From contig NZ_LWLE01000017.1 in assembly GCF_001905125.1 (NCBI RefSeq), positions 49,704-113,703 on the forward strand: a stretch of DNA of 64,000 nt, written 5' to 3'. A program made the position numbers and the translations under genes. The notes below the pieces were generated by a model, which saw nothing but the letters and a program-made list of their open reading frames with translations, did not search any database and was not told the DNA's origin. Of this stretch, positions 37,001-40,371 are shown piece after piece (positions within the stretch are counted from its first letter, which is position 1; the number at the start of each line of letters is the position of its first letter). The DNA is from Streptomyces sp. TSRI0281. GTDB lineage: Bacteria; Actinomycetota; Actinomycetes; Streptomycetales; Streptomycetaceae.

Positions 37001-38933
37001 GCAGCGAGGCGTTGTCCGAGCCGGACTCCGAGGACGAATCCGTGAGCGTGCGGTTGTCGGAGTCGTTCTTCGGGCCGGAACCGTCGCGCGCCCCGGGGTT
37101 CGACTCGGTGGTCGGCCGGGGGGCGGTGGACGGCGGGGTGGGCGAGTCGGAGGAGAAGACCGGGGGGCGCGGCGGCGGCGCGGCCGGCGGTCCCTGGACC
37201 GCGTGGTGGAGGGTCTGGAAGCCATGGCCGATCCCCCGGCCCATGACGCCGCCCGCCGCGCCCGCGGCCGCTGTCCAGCCGCTGACCGTGAACTTGTGCT
37301 CGGGCCCGAAGATCAGGTTGTACATGCCCTCGGTGACCACCGCGTGGCCCGACTCACCGGCGATCTCACCGACGAAGTTACCGATCCGGAAGCCGATGTT
37401 CCCTTCGATGTTCTTGCTGATGGTCTGGACGAAGGAGCCGGGCAGGTCGTGCGAGAGCGCACGCACTCCGCTCTCCCCCAGGTCCTTCACGTACGGCTTG
37501 AGCGCGTCGTCCAGCGAATGGGTCAGACCCTGCCAGTCGGCCTTGCCGCCCCAGTTCTTGACCAGTGCCTCGCCGTAGTCGCGGCCCAGGTTCCGGGCGG
37601 TCTCGTTGCCGAGGGAGTCCCCGAGGTTCTTCTCGAAGGCGTTCGCGAAGTCCTTGACGACCTCCCGGCCGACCGCGCCCGCGGCCGCTCCCCTGGCGCC
37701 GTCCGCCCCCACGTGGTTCAGGGATTCGTTGGTCCGGCCCATGATGTTGCCCAGGCGCTCGCCGAGCTTGCGGGCGGACTCCTCCGAGATCGCCTGGCCC
37801 GCGGCGCCCGCTCCGGCCCTGCCGGTCGCTCCGGCCGCGCCGTCACCAGCGGCACCCGCCCCCTTGCCGAGTCCCGCGCCGACGCCACCGGCACCCTTGC
37901 CGAGCCCCGCGCCGGCGCCCGCACCACCCGCGCCCTTGCCCAGACCACCCGCGCCCGCACCACCCGCGCCCTTGCCGAGCCCACCGGCACCCGCACCACC
38001 CGCGCCCTTGCCGAGCCCACCGGCACCCGCACCACCGGCACCTTTGCCCAGACCACCGGCACCCGCACCGCCCGCACCCTTGCCCAGACCACCGGCGCCC
38101 GCACCACCGGCACCCTTGCCCAGACCACCTGCGGCCTTGCCCGCGCCGCCCGCTCCCTTGCCGCCACCGGCCAGCCCCTTGCCCAGCACCTTCCCCGCGT
38201 CGTTGCCGAGGATCTTGCCGAGGCCCTTGCCGGTCAGATTGCCGAGCAGCTTGCCGAGCCCGCCGCCGAGCAGCGCGAACGGCCCGCCCAGCGCGCCGCC
38301 GATGGCGGCGAACTTCGCGGCGTCCGCGGTGAAGTTCTTGTTCCACTCCGTGCGGTCGCCACGGCCCAGCTGGGTGAGCTGGAGGATGGAGTCGAGCAGC
38401 AGGCCGCCGACCAGACCGGTGATGGTCTGCATGATGATCTGGGCCAGCAGGAACTTGAGGATCAGCATCGCCATGGCACGGAACGCGGCGATCGCGGCGG
38501 CCGCCCAGATCTCGGACAGCCCGGCGGTCACCGGCATCAGGGCCTGGGCCAGGGCTATCTGCACGACGAGCAGGGCCAGTTGGCCGAAGATCATCCACTT
38601 GGTGTACTCGATGTCGGCAGCCGTCGTGTGGGCGTTCTTCGACAGCTTGAGCGCGTCCTCGTAGGCACGGTCGAGAATGCTCTCGTTGCCGTTCGTCCTC
38701 TCGACGAACTGCCGGGCGTACGCCACGAACCTGGTCGCGGTCTCACCCTCGAAGTCCTCGTCGACGCGGCCGACGACCTGCCGCAGAAGTTCCTCCACCT
38801 CACGGAACTTCTCGGCCATCTGACGATACTCGTCACTGACCACCCGCAGGGTGTCCTCGTTCGCCTGCGGGAAGGGCATGCCGGTCAGCGTCTTGAGGAG
38901 TTTCCCCCACCCCTCGGAGACCTCAATCGCCAT
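21156..38933 (-). CDS. Giant T7SS-type protein with three TcdA/TcdB-like glycosyltransferase domains
   Basis: One uninterrupted 5,925-residue reading frame. Residues 1-110 form a WXG100/CpnT-like helical region (WGKLLKTL, then EDTLRVVSDEYRQMAEKF). Residues 111-205 are strongly hydrophobic. Residues about 255-380 are a Gly/Ala tandem repeat. Residues 580-1770 are disordered or coiled-coil and highly charged. Residues 2060-3600 are repeated beta-rich blocks, and about 3600-3710 is a coiled coil. An OTU-like degenerate fold (3985-4190) precedes GT1 (W4247, D4357xD), a His/Cys module (H4696, C4741), GT2 (W4886, D4997xD), a second His/Cys module (H5376, C5421) and GT3 (W5653, D5751xD). N-terminal helices imply export by the adjacent type VII system; glycosyltransferases of this family modify host GTPases in clostridia. 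The target here is unknown. The gene starts 34 bp after a run of six tightly packed T7SS genes. Function as a toxin is inference. Confidence 0.88.
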   Translation of the reverse strand: MAIEVSEGWGKLLKTLTGMPFPQANEDTLRVVSDEYRQMAEKFREVEELLRQVVGRVDEDFEGETATRFVAYARQFVERTNGNESILDRAYEDALKLSKNAHTTAADIEYTKWMIFGQLALLVVQIALAQALMPVTAGLSEIWAAAAIAAFRAMAMLILKFLLAQIIMQTITGLVGGLLLDSILQLTQLGRGDRTEWNKNFTADAAKFAAIGGALGGPFALLGGGLGKLLGNLTGKGLGKILGNDAGKVLGKGLAGGGKGAGGAGKAAGGLGKGAGGAGAGGLGKGAGGAGAGGLGKGAGGAGAGGLGKGAGGAGAGGLGKGAGGAGAGGLGKGAGGAGAGAGLGKGAGGVGAGLGKGAGAAGDGAAGATGRAGAGAAGQAISEESARKLGERLGNIMGRTNESLNHVGADGARGAAAGAVGREVVKDFANAFEKNLGDSLGNETARNLGRDYGEALVKNWGGKADWQGLTHSLDDALKPYVKDLGESGVRALSHDLPGSFVQTISKNIEGNIGFRIGNFVGEIAGESGHAVVTEGMYNLIFGPEHKFTVSGWTAAAGAAGGVMGRGIGHGFQTLHHAVQGPPAAPPPRPPVFSSDSPTPPSTAPRPTTESNPGARDGSGPKNDSDNRTLTDSSSESGSDNASLRSADDSGSDGDSLYYLDTDDFSDSRTLFSGDDDTNAGPYDGAGPSAPAFATSSNDTSFTNSADHTSTTDHSAAHTFTPEPPVPSAMAPELDLLLNGLPDVPETTLSQDQASETVTHEFTDVDRLLEDLPDVPETPPGEKLTPESEQLLADLPDVPRNDLPGTSDDGEGGLSTGRSDNSGPGNRTVDDLDRLQERLDRLKDRQNPGDSGSDLAARLAKLRAGDSDGLGRPARVDELREQYRAALEEDGTAGPTSDGTTTGIEGDGALPQGGALPYNGAGGSAPPPRPLPTASTAQGAGTAPGGPRHPAPAGPSPDGADLKFPDIPQNEPGAQLFTADEPDLVFPDVPEGPPGTEPPAGNRQGTERIESESEGQGPATEDSSNPLRTETQDDLPFLEGFDLHDDGGVDALITRLDELGGTGDGPVNRLDQLPDVPDGPTPTEQRRLTRDVDREADALLADARRVGVDRETRQRLSESIRADVRAGRHADAAGGLRELGDLVAVHGLGERLRQFRGHVDGGYEPRAAQLGMRRTEWLRHALDIEQSALGGDPRRTTQLLDEFENRLGTLGSELGTRADNSPEALRKQLADNRRADAEEAGMDRERFLAWEDRREQAATPEDLHRIQADYDTELTASRRLAALRDLGASERELADWKSRFEGQTRSSDLDAQYERRTATLGREAELASFRARLDALREGGHQQDSEQPPPPPQDGPDGDGTPDRDRSEDAAAENDRLLEERLDRLREGMDGTGPSREERQQWEDRRANAEDDTARRTVEQEQFDRMAQLERDRRLKAVSDPDPAGAERSPERRAEWQNRLDEAAGDHQAIDRILDSYDAETAELRREGQERLEQELRAPDRLRDLDGRIDRSLGKLPDEIRRQAADDARSLVERLRNLATADRTTDRTPGGPKTDDSVSEKSKDVRDPDLTDGEGSSKAGPSTTVRTPAARTNVEGESDSSAKTPRPTGSEQDRRAPVQPGEQLIEAPRQRDDASESGGKDGDSLHARDRDDLPSPNGRRIRTQSEDDTRSLTEDDARSLTEDDTRSLTDTRTNSESEPDNDLALKADDTSESKDESKDESKNESKNESENESKNESESRAEAEDKAASEDKAEDNDADSVASVPEDSEIPVKGEENEKPPGAPGGGPSRADASSEQQRPTARDKALDALAADEYEQRMYRARRDRPDLTSEEALRDEVYRRIGNPGEKVVKAAFAAPLLESDVAPLTREQTDGFVTYDDNAMLPKSLRGQGHGRITVRGVDALADSLATGWRLRPGGLEELRRVLTQSPHTLLSPRTFVLPTVDGGHREISLSLESYGNWRRHAEPSPLAPVEGSSAAKSAEDEAPRTKPAEVAEDEANKAAKDQTTKDQSAKDEAAKDEITEAAKDGAAGSKTDGAKTDGSTSDKTKTGAKAADAPVKIETELRTRPGATETKSLGTSRAFGVAIPLGPSAGNVGAFGSLSLGARRMEAGYTYTQESRAQSSVTVVGKDGSHLHVSDLHIAVESSRVWDSKGREAVTDQQQPGTVTRRGYRIQDGVTWRVPDSVTDPAIPDRLPTAFTFAPGARPHLLAPLNVTTETRLLDWALVNFPEATPGSFLRHQLADLFGEESLRTMIAQSSGETVVSAPLFAGLGNRSLGSVELRLVPVDATLLQASDKTEVKKADAQRSTATTEKKNTQGAAIGIAAGPQIALLQPVGTLSLQVAGSAALTTQRAESSYSGNTAESVRTLNSRGHSGLYDVRFRVELRKQGGAWESPEPAGRTTGADPNAANEEGAFLTATVQLPRADARRLAGWDDGTSPLPAAEAPPAPAYLSPSNPATFGLHAVLDLTATRAPETAPSQVSLTDVLVDRVQAGLHRAYPDLVLPPRPDTDATGGRSGGSDRKYNNAVRNTHLLRQALSRTVLEGSLDRLTSTGLRIQLEQLDSVNKRYVVLTVRAEATDRRFAGTHHDLGLANNVLSTRRADSATTRTHGWSAGLDIGLTGIKGFGGTGSFGYRYGRQSAYGMTYGPTLTPDGGITSSGAQHLWSYDLAFTAHATSFTRPRQIARTMTGELLSTRWFVKQAAGRVDVLGTGHGDGQTAQAPLTGRVTLAVPASLSVVPDLPVNRPETVLAPVPVPMDPALADLLSSGKPVSTDHWTPHALFDGLHSVQNVTSPEVVLHHLKELLAAVSGNSWIYGTDGTPASVALAEAFTSGRNEADFSDAAQTGKHISDLFGRTAVTDITASVSAWPQVRGTRVLAVVDSSDLALSNVGSGTSGAGHSVAHVRSHTISTLLAFRAKHTDALQTAGTYGLTASPYQRTSTATTAETFSANPAHTVQYTGPMVLVGADVAWHLAARSQPSGLLQAPMEAMRGRPPQGRVVEIPDGLLVWMPLAEARKAGLFDDGLTAPPPQQLYTAVEAAPHATLTVGRIDMSQAIREFTNRLLETLPQHKSWLGPKSLLADQLGGLARQMTTLSPSGIRALQSGMENGGTSLRLARNKIGPAKDASLTMTLTRDGFTPGALRHDVKPTITRPTSTGETVTEKLARGYEAGYRLGEVPTIWDRPGLRSGGFTLDDRVGSTRSSSLAHAVTDAVSAQVAFEGPVVTGRTRFSATFTLELPDGTVVRHTYPVGDAEVVLPLSLARPQSTEGRTAEQRTAEQRTAEQQTAEQRKTVPKQPLSQAVGTPREPARPVLLPPDQQQAVPLRQRNEAGRKLFDTGPESVVVTTVGGITVLRDAAAYAVDLAVKGRGTTTDAATVMPTDGNGRYVRRTVLTRPGTAAGEVLKGGISTDVLSAYLPQMIRDGLTVTLHDTTSTIGGTDATLKISADVDLSRARLLAVDPGAGLGGSRRTMDNDTYTGDTTESHAPAMTAGPAFETQPLVQSTASVPGWTDSDAAGGAADRRTSALTTLKPFAGGAVLIQAPLHVLQTAKASHRIADLPVVPPALRPGSRPPVTVEHTVRDGVTMWVSFDVAREHGLLPPEVEAAAATVKKQTKKYTEAATEAEGTERRLRALGSEVSSLHTELRRLLETPAPTGPDVTAARQRLATAQSRYAEAQQDLANRRRVLATAERHLAGASEAAWKAVDHYTVTGARPTGTPPVPWSEPPAVDAAVDAVETPVAAVGYPPLTEALAALESLGGQASQEGQASQEGPASLDAPATTGLTELPGLVPREDVLARTGVWLDDAAPLSDTDAVRREQIKAAGWAQRLRTADAAYRSSLEAVPAAGQADLDTVAMHERRAGKSRNEEEARKHLNAARDARSAYDRAVARLTADFRELALVQANFEAVDASTRGLRGPRAEGSATGTRGVTPWHPAPEPEGYVRPSAVKSAPEPYVAQGEDAQGRPAGLKAPDGRVLQLVEPPSTGPAHLDTGTSFHRSLLDAVDRAHPRLLAELGLHGPGRKLSAEDVGHLRQRLADRLMKDGEELAEFLAIDPQERFTAQELADAAIVLSAAEAAEHADSRGRLPDTVAARLTPVQRLELARTTLLRPGDGQIGDRKDTGWNHSAGDLAALLAARVLGVPVTVVQPDLSHLTFAAPGTDAAGNTRSGVVLHLADDRYRAAVPLATQDLLLNAYPEITQQHTDPVLTESVEPAAVRATAPTGPTFYVGAGSERPTAVPKELNFVWQGGVLKEAARSNLQAWAEKAREADWKLSIWTDEDGRKNNKEFLKGFTDSTTVQHRSVKDLFAKDKSFGGERIPAKAHDLHVAALKKDSFAMASDVARYALLYKHGGVYLDVDLGPGAVVLRPEGVLLPKGGDTLPMFGPMLQNMESVRKVLGLADDAPVAGRVQEAAVKAYEEGLFGNQFIVAHPESPFMKRVLDDLPDLKDENAYVRGLLKAAMVSKNVAGHTGPGFISRQFDEHTKPLRSDEDTEYTFRRPLSQFRIRAADWEDWTRLDWLTPESENLEVPGTTSVLSRQGTLRRLAETVRHPSRWGSGTFRSRPALLPNEGTLLTGIDASSERPVQGGKPKGELVGKDGRTVSYERVHESLRTIRDASGKTIGYASHSDTDWAPRKDFYAKYRADETSFATYRKTDGGKFAPVADDESSPRTVPWHSDTSTPPGQQAPKPLFFDAHGSRDGVKLQIRGELPLVVDGAQFARFMETLTDPSQPPAPVVLVACDTASPRAADGGSVLADAAQTVPGRRWYAPDVPVGHASKASATGENGATGVLALLADPATQRQGQWVTAGGMADAGSGLTRPDRTAGDETLVAPNATDTSDAQHGADKLLLNTPSEGQPPSDPGVLRLGGGTGEALPIPKKLNFIWMGPVMTPAARTNLRTWAVKARESGWEMRIWTDENGAANNRQFLDRLAGGGSVVNASIASLFEKKWHNALSKDPLSKARVLYGEGQKHRSFAMASDAARYAILYEQGGVYLDVDLAPGGVDLPRDGVRMPVDDALPMFGPRLRDESSVRARIGTAATGEPEQPLTAEAIRAAAVDCYATGEFNNALIAAHARNPFLKYLLKNLVDLGSLSPEQRAVKEGEIKRRDVASITGPVFIDTKMNDYNRKWVRENPSQPTTTVRGSRRFSPTDAARDTWIDLTWVTAESANQETASLTGSDDADPAPPPVERTATVREKLKKFAGTLRGNPTGGGGRGSSGGGSFSGAPGFLTNSPATLSAGDALSATHGPLSSPSTESLLARPAANPTPDAVLTGRDGRRVTYGQVYEGLQLIRGADGRTLGYASHTPEQWAPRKDFYATYRSDENLFAHYRAADDGTYVPHTDETSPSGEVPWQTGAPTKEAPNPLTPLFFDAHATVDGIELHVVGETPLEVDGAQFARFMETLRDPAQPPAPVVLVACDTGKPRPTDGGSIARDAAHALPGRLWYAPDVEVGHARPATGADGATGVLGLLADPVTHHRGQWITAGESLESGPAVAPVPKRADQPAPTYSDMIFEALNTAPQSSTEQGEAQTTSDDQAPGGPQTEQTAPVPPQPDHDASAEPPPEPSLDISYREDGVAPQLLRAHDEESVRKYVFTSLARGDYDAVHLLLDRLGASDVPPGYLENLRVQFDALATDAPVAPPVPREIHFVWLGGDMPTAALTNIFAWVRAARSAGWNTNLWTDGNTKLSRTTLLRIRTTTGLTRMQIDSVIDPRLAESFGVASAGGAYPFASDLARYSILKTYGGVYADVDLGPGTIDLAPAGNTPGLRRNDLPVFGPLIRDVEGLNLTLERKAMLEGVAYVPPTGPPTAQQIRAVADHLLDTGGYGNHFISAQRDSVFIERLIVKVADKIRGLEEADEMKLAGPASSGPFPMLQVLNEHLEAEFGVRNLQRGEYGRFQGQGRHFHEAIEWLTAESENQSYER
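22494..23096 (-). other. Domain: His/Cys module 2, clan-CD-like (residues about 5280-5480)
   Basis: LFFDAHATVDG carries H5376 and VVLVACDTGKP carries C5421, exactly 45 residues apart. It aligns with module 1 over WAPRKDFYA, DGAQFARFMETL and LWYAPDVEVGHA. The Gly after His is replaced by Ala, so activity is less certain than in module 1. Confidence 0.55.
23439..24311 (-). other. Domain: glycosyltransferase GT2 (residues about 4875-5165)
   Basis: Starts IPKKLNFIWMGPVM (W4886); the donor site is SDAARYAILYEQGGVY then DVD (4997-4999), followed by LAPGG. Arg-to-Asp spacing is again 13. Confidence 0.8.
24534..25136 (-). other. Domain: His/Cys module 1, clan-CD-like (residues about 4600-4800)
   Basis: LFFDAHGSRDG carries H4696 and VVLVACDTASP carries C4741. 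The HG ... hhhhAC pattern is shared by clan CD peptidases (C80 toxin autoproteases, CHAT, caspases). The 45-residue spacing equals TcdB H653 to C698. The module lies between two glycosyltransferase domains. Confidence 0.6.
25359..26231 (-). other. Domain: glycosyltransferase GT1 (residues about 4235-4525)
   Basis: Starts VPKELNFVWQGGVL (W4247); donor site SDVARYALLYKHGGVY then DVD (4357-4359), followed by LGPGAVVLRPEG. The FVWxGG and R-x12-DxD patterns are those of the TcdA/TcdB catalytic family. Confidence 0.8.
26364..26981 (-). other. Domain: degenerate OTU-like fold (residues about 3985-4190)
   Basis: DTGTSFHRSLLDAV aligns with the OTU motif DGDCLFRAL, but Ser (3996) stands in place of the catalytic Cys. 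WNHSAGDLAALLAARVLGVP resembles the conserved W..EL..LA..L..P block. HLADDRYRAAV matches the end of the domain with Arg for the catalytic His. Probably inactive; assignment by pattern only. Confidence 0.4.
37855..38150 (-). repeat. 36-bp tandem repeat coding Gly/Ala-rich segment
   Basis: About seven to eight imperfect copies of a 36-bp unit encode GLGKGAGGAGAG, placed just after the hydrophobic region of the giant protein. Copies are nearly identical at the DNA level, so copy number may vary between strains. Confidence 0.85.
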
Positions 38934-38967
38934 CGTGTGATTCCGCGTCTTCGAAAGTTCGGCCGGC

Positions 38968-39279
38968 TCAGCCGGCGGCGATGTGGTTGGCGTCGTTCTC
39001 GGCGTCGTTCAGGATGACCGAGGCCTTGTTGCCCTTGATGCCGACCATTTCGAGCAGATCGGAGAGACCTTCGAGGCCGTACGTGAGTCCCTTGCCCGTC
39101 GAGTCGACGAACTTGTGGTACTCCTTCGCGTACACGTCGTCCCTGCCGCCCGCGGTCCTGTTCTCCACGTTGATGCGGTCGTTGAGGACTCCGAGTTCAT
39201 CGACGATCCGCGAGATGGCGCCGAACTGGGTGAACCTCTGCGGCAGGTTCTCGGGAACGCTGAGGGTTCCGTCAGCCAT
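38968..39279 (-). CDS. Small helical T7SS-associated protein (103 aa)
   Basis: A 103-residue acidic, mostly helical protein starting MADGTLSVPENLPQRF. It has two amphipathic helices (FGAISRIVDELGVLNDRINVEN and TYGLEGLSDLLEMVG) but no clear WxG loop. It is about the size of WXG100 proteins. It lies directly upstream of the giant gene (34 bp) and overlaps the YbaB-like gene by 8 bp, so it is most likely a secretion partner or chaperone for the giant protein. No closer family recognised. Confidence 0.7.
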   Translation of the reverse strand: MADGTLSVPENLPQRFTQFGAISRIVDELGVLNDRINVENRTAGGRDDVYAKEYHKFVDSTGKGLTYGLEGLSDLLEMVGIKGNKASVILNDAENDANHIAAG

Positions 39280-39730
39280 AGAACTCGTCCTCCTCGCCGC
39301 GGTTCCCGGTCTTCTTGCGGTCGTCCCCCAGCACCGTCTCGGTCAGGCCACCGGGCTGCATCTCGCGCAACGGGGCAAGCAGGTCGTCGAGCTGACCACC
39401 GCCGAAGAGCCCGGTCGCCAGATCCTCCTGGCTTCCCATCAGTGGCCGTACCGAGCCGCTGACCTTGGAATTCATCTCCAGGCGCGCCGCGTTGACGGTG
39501 GACTTCAGTACCTCGGCGAGCTGGGCGCCGGGCATCGTGCGGTAGCCCTCGGTGTGGAACTTGAAGGAGAGGATCTCGCCGTGGGCGTTGACCGAGGCGG
39601 TCACCATCCGGTCCTTGGACGTCGCCGAGGCGGATGCCCTGGCCAGTTCCTCCTGGACCTGCTGGATCTTCTTCGTCTGCTCCGCGAGGCCGGCCATGGC
39701 CTCCGCGAGCTGCTCCTGGAACGACACCAT
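39272..39730 (-). CDS. YbaB/EbfC-family protein
   Basis: 152 residues. The long N-terminal helix (MVSFQEQLAEAMAGLAEQTKKIQQVQEEL, given here as two adjoining stretches MVSFQEQLAEAMAGLAEQ and TKKIQQVQEEL) and the strand pattern MVTASVNAHGEILSFKF match YbaB/EbfC proteins, which dimerise and bind DNA in other bacteria. Actinobacterial ESX loci often carry YbaB-like genes whose role is unknown; they may act as assembly or substrate chaperones rather than DNA binders. An extra disordered tail of about 50 residues follows the domain. It overlaps both neighbours by 1 and 8 bp. Confidence 0.8.
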   Translation of the reverse strand: MVSFQEQLAEAMAGLAEQTKKIQQVQEELARASASATSKDRMVTASVNAHGEILSFKFHTEGYRTMPGAQLAEVLKSTVNAARLEMNSKVSGSVRPLMGSQEDLATGLFGGGQLDDLLAPLREMQPGGLTETVLGDDRKKTGNRGEEDEFYG

Positions 39731-40371
39731 CAGTCCTGCTCCTCCTTGCCTTCCGCCGCGGCCTCCGCCGCTTCCAGTACGTCGACCGCGCGGGACAGGT
39801 CCTCGGCGGACAGCCGCAGAGCCACGGGGCCCGTCGGGTTGAGGTACATGTCCTGGCCTTCGGGTACGAGGGCGAACGCCTCGGACACCGACAGCACCCG
39901 ATGGGCCAGCGCACCGGCCCGCTCCAGATGGACGGGCGAGGTGAAGACCGGCACCACCGGGTCACCGTCCGGGGTGCAGGCGCTGACCGCGCCGCCGCCG
40001 GGCGCGACCAGGACGGCCAGCTCGGCACTGACCACGGCCAGGGCGACGTTCTCGACCGGACCGTAACCGGTGGCCGCGAGCTGCATGGCCGCATCCACCT
40101 CGTCGGCGGGCTCGGGCCAGCCGAGCATGCCGGGCGAGGGCCGGTACTCGGCGTTCCGCTGCCACTCGACGATCTCGCCGTCGGCGTCCGAACGCCACTG
40201 CCCGATCACCGCCCACAGCGGGGGTTCGCCGTCACCGCGCCACGCCGGGTCCACCGTGCCGAACCAGTGGTCGGGTGCGGTGCGCGCCGCCGCACGGATG
40301 TCGTCGGGCACCGGCGGCATGGCGGAATCCGCGGCCGTCGCCACACCGGTGTCTGCCCCTGCGGAACTCAT
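39730..40371 (-). CDS. SseB-like T7SS-associated protein
   Basis: 213 residues. The first half (WFGTVDPAWRGDGEPPLWAV, WPEPADEVDAAMQLAATGYG) resembles the family named type VII secretion system-associated protein. The second half (PVVPVFTSPVHLERAG) resembles the SseB N-terminal fold found in several ESX operons. No signal peptide or membrane helix, so probably cytosolic, like EspG-type chaperones by position only. The start at 40371 overlaps the upstream stop by 4 bp. Confidence 0.72.
   Translation of the reverse strand: MSSAGADTGVATAADSAMPPVPDDIRAAARTAPDHWFGTVDPAWRGDGEPPLWAVIGQWRSDADGEIVEWQRNAEYRPSPGMLGWPEPADEVDAAMQLAATGYGPVENVALAVVSAELAVLVAPGGGAVSACTPDGDPVVPVFTSPVHLERAGALAHRVLSVSEAFALVPEGQDMYLNPTGPVALRLSAEDLSRAVDVLEAAEAAAEGKEEQD

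Noticed and set aside
37855..38150. CRISPR-like array appearance
   Set aside because: Units are directly adjacent without unique spacers and translate in frame to a Gly/Ala repeat of the giant protein.
27360..39017. Very long open frames on the plus strand opposite the giant gene (about 1,580 and 1,670 codons)
   Set aside because: They are antisense shadows caused by high GC and the absence of stop codons opposite G/C-rich third positions. Their translations are Arg/Gly/Val-rich without motifs, while the minus frame shows clear domains.
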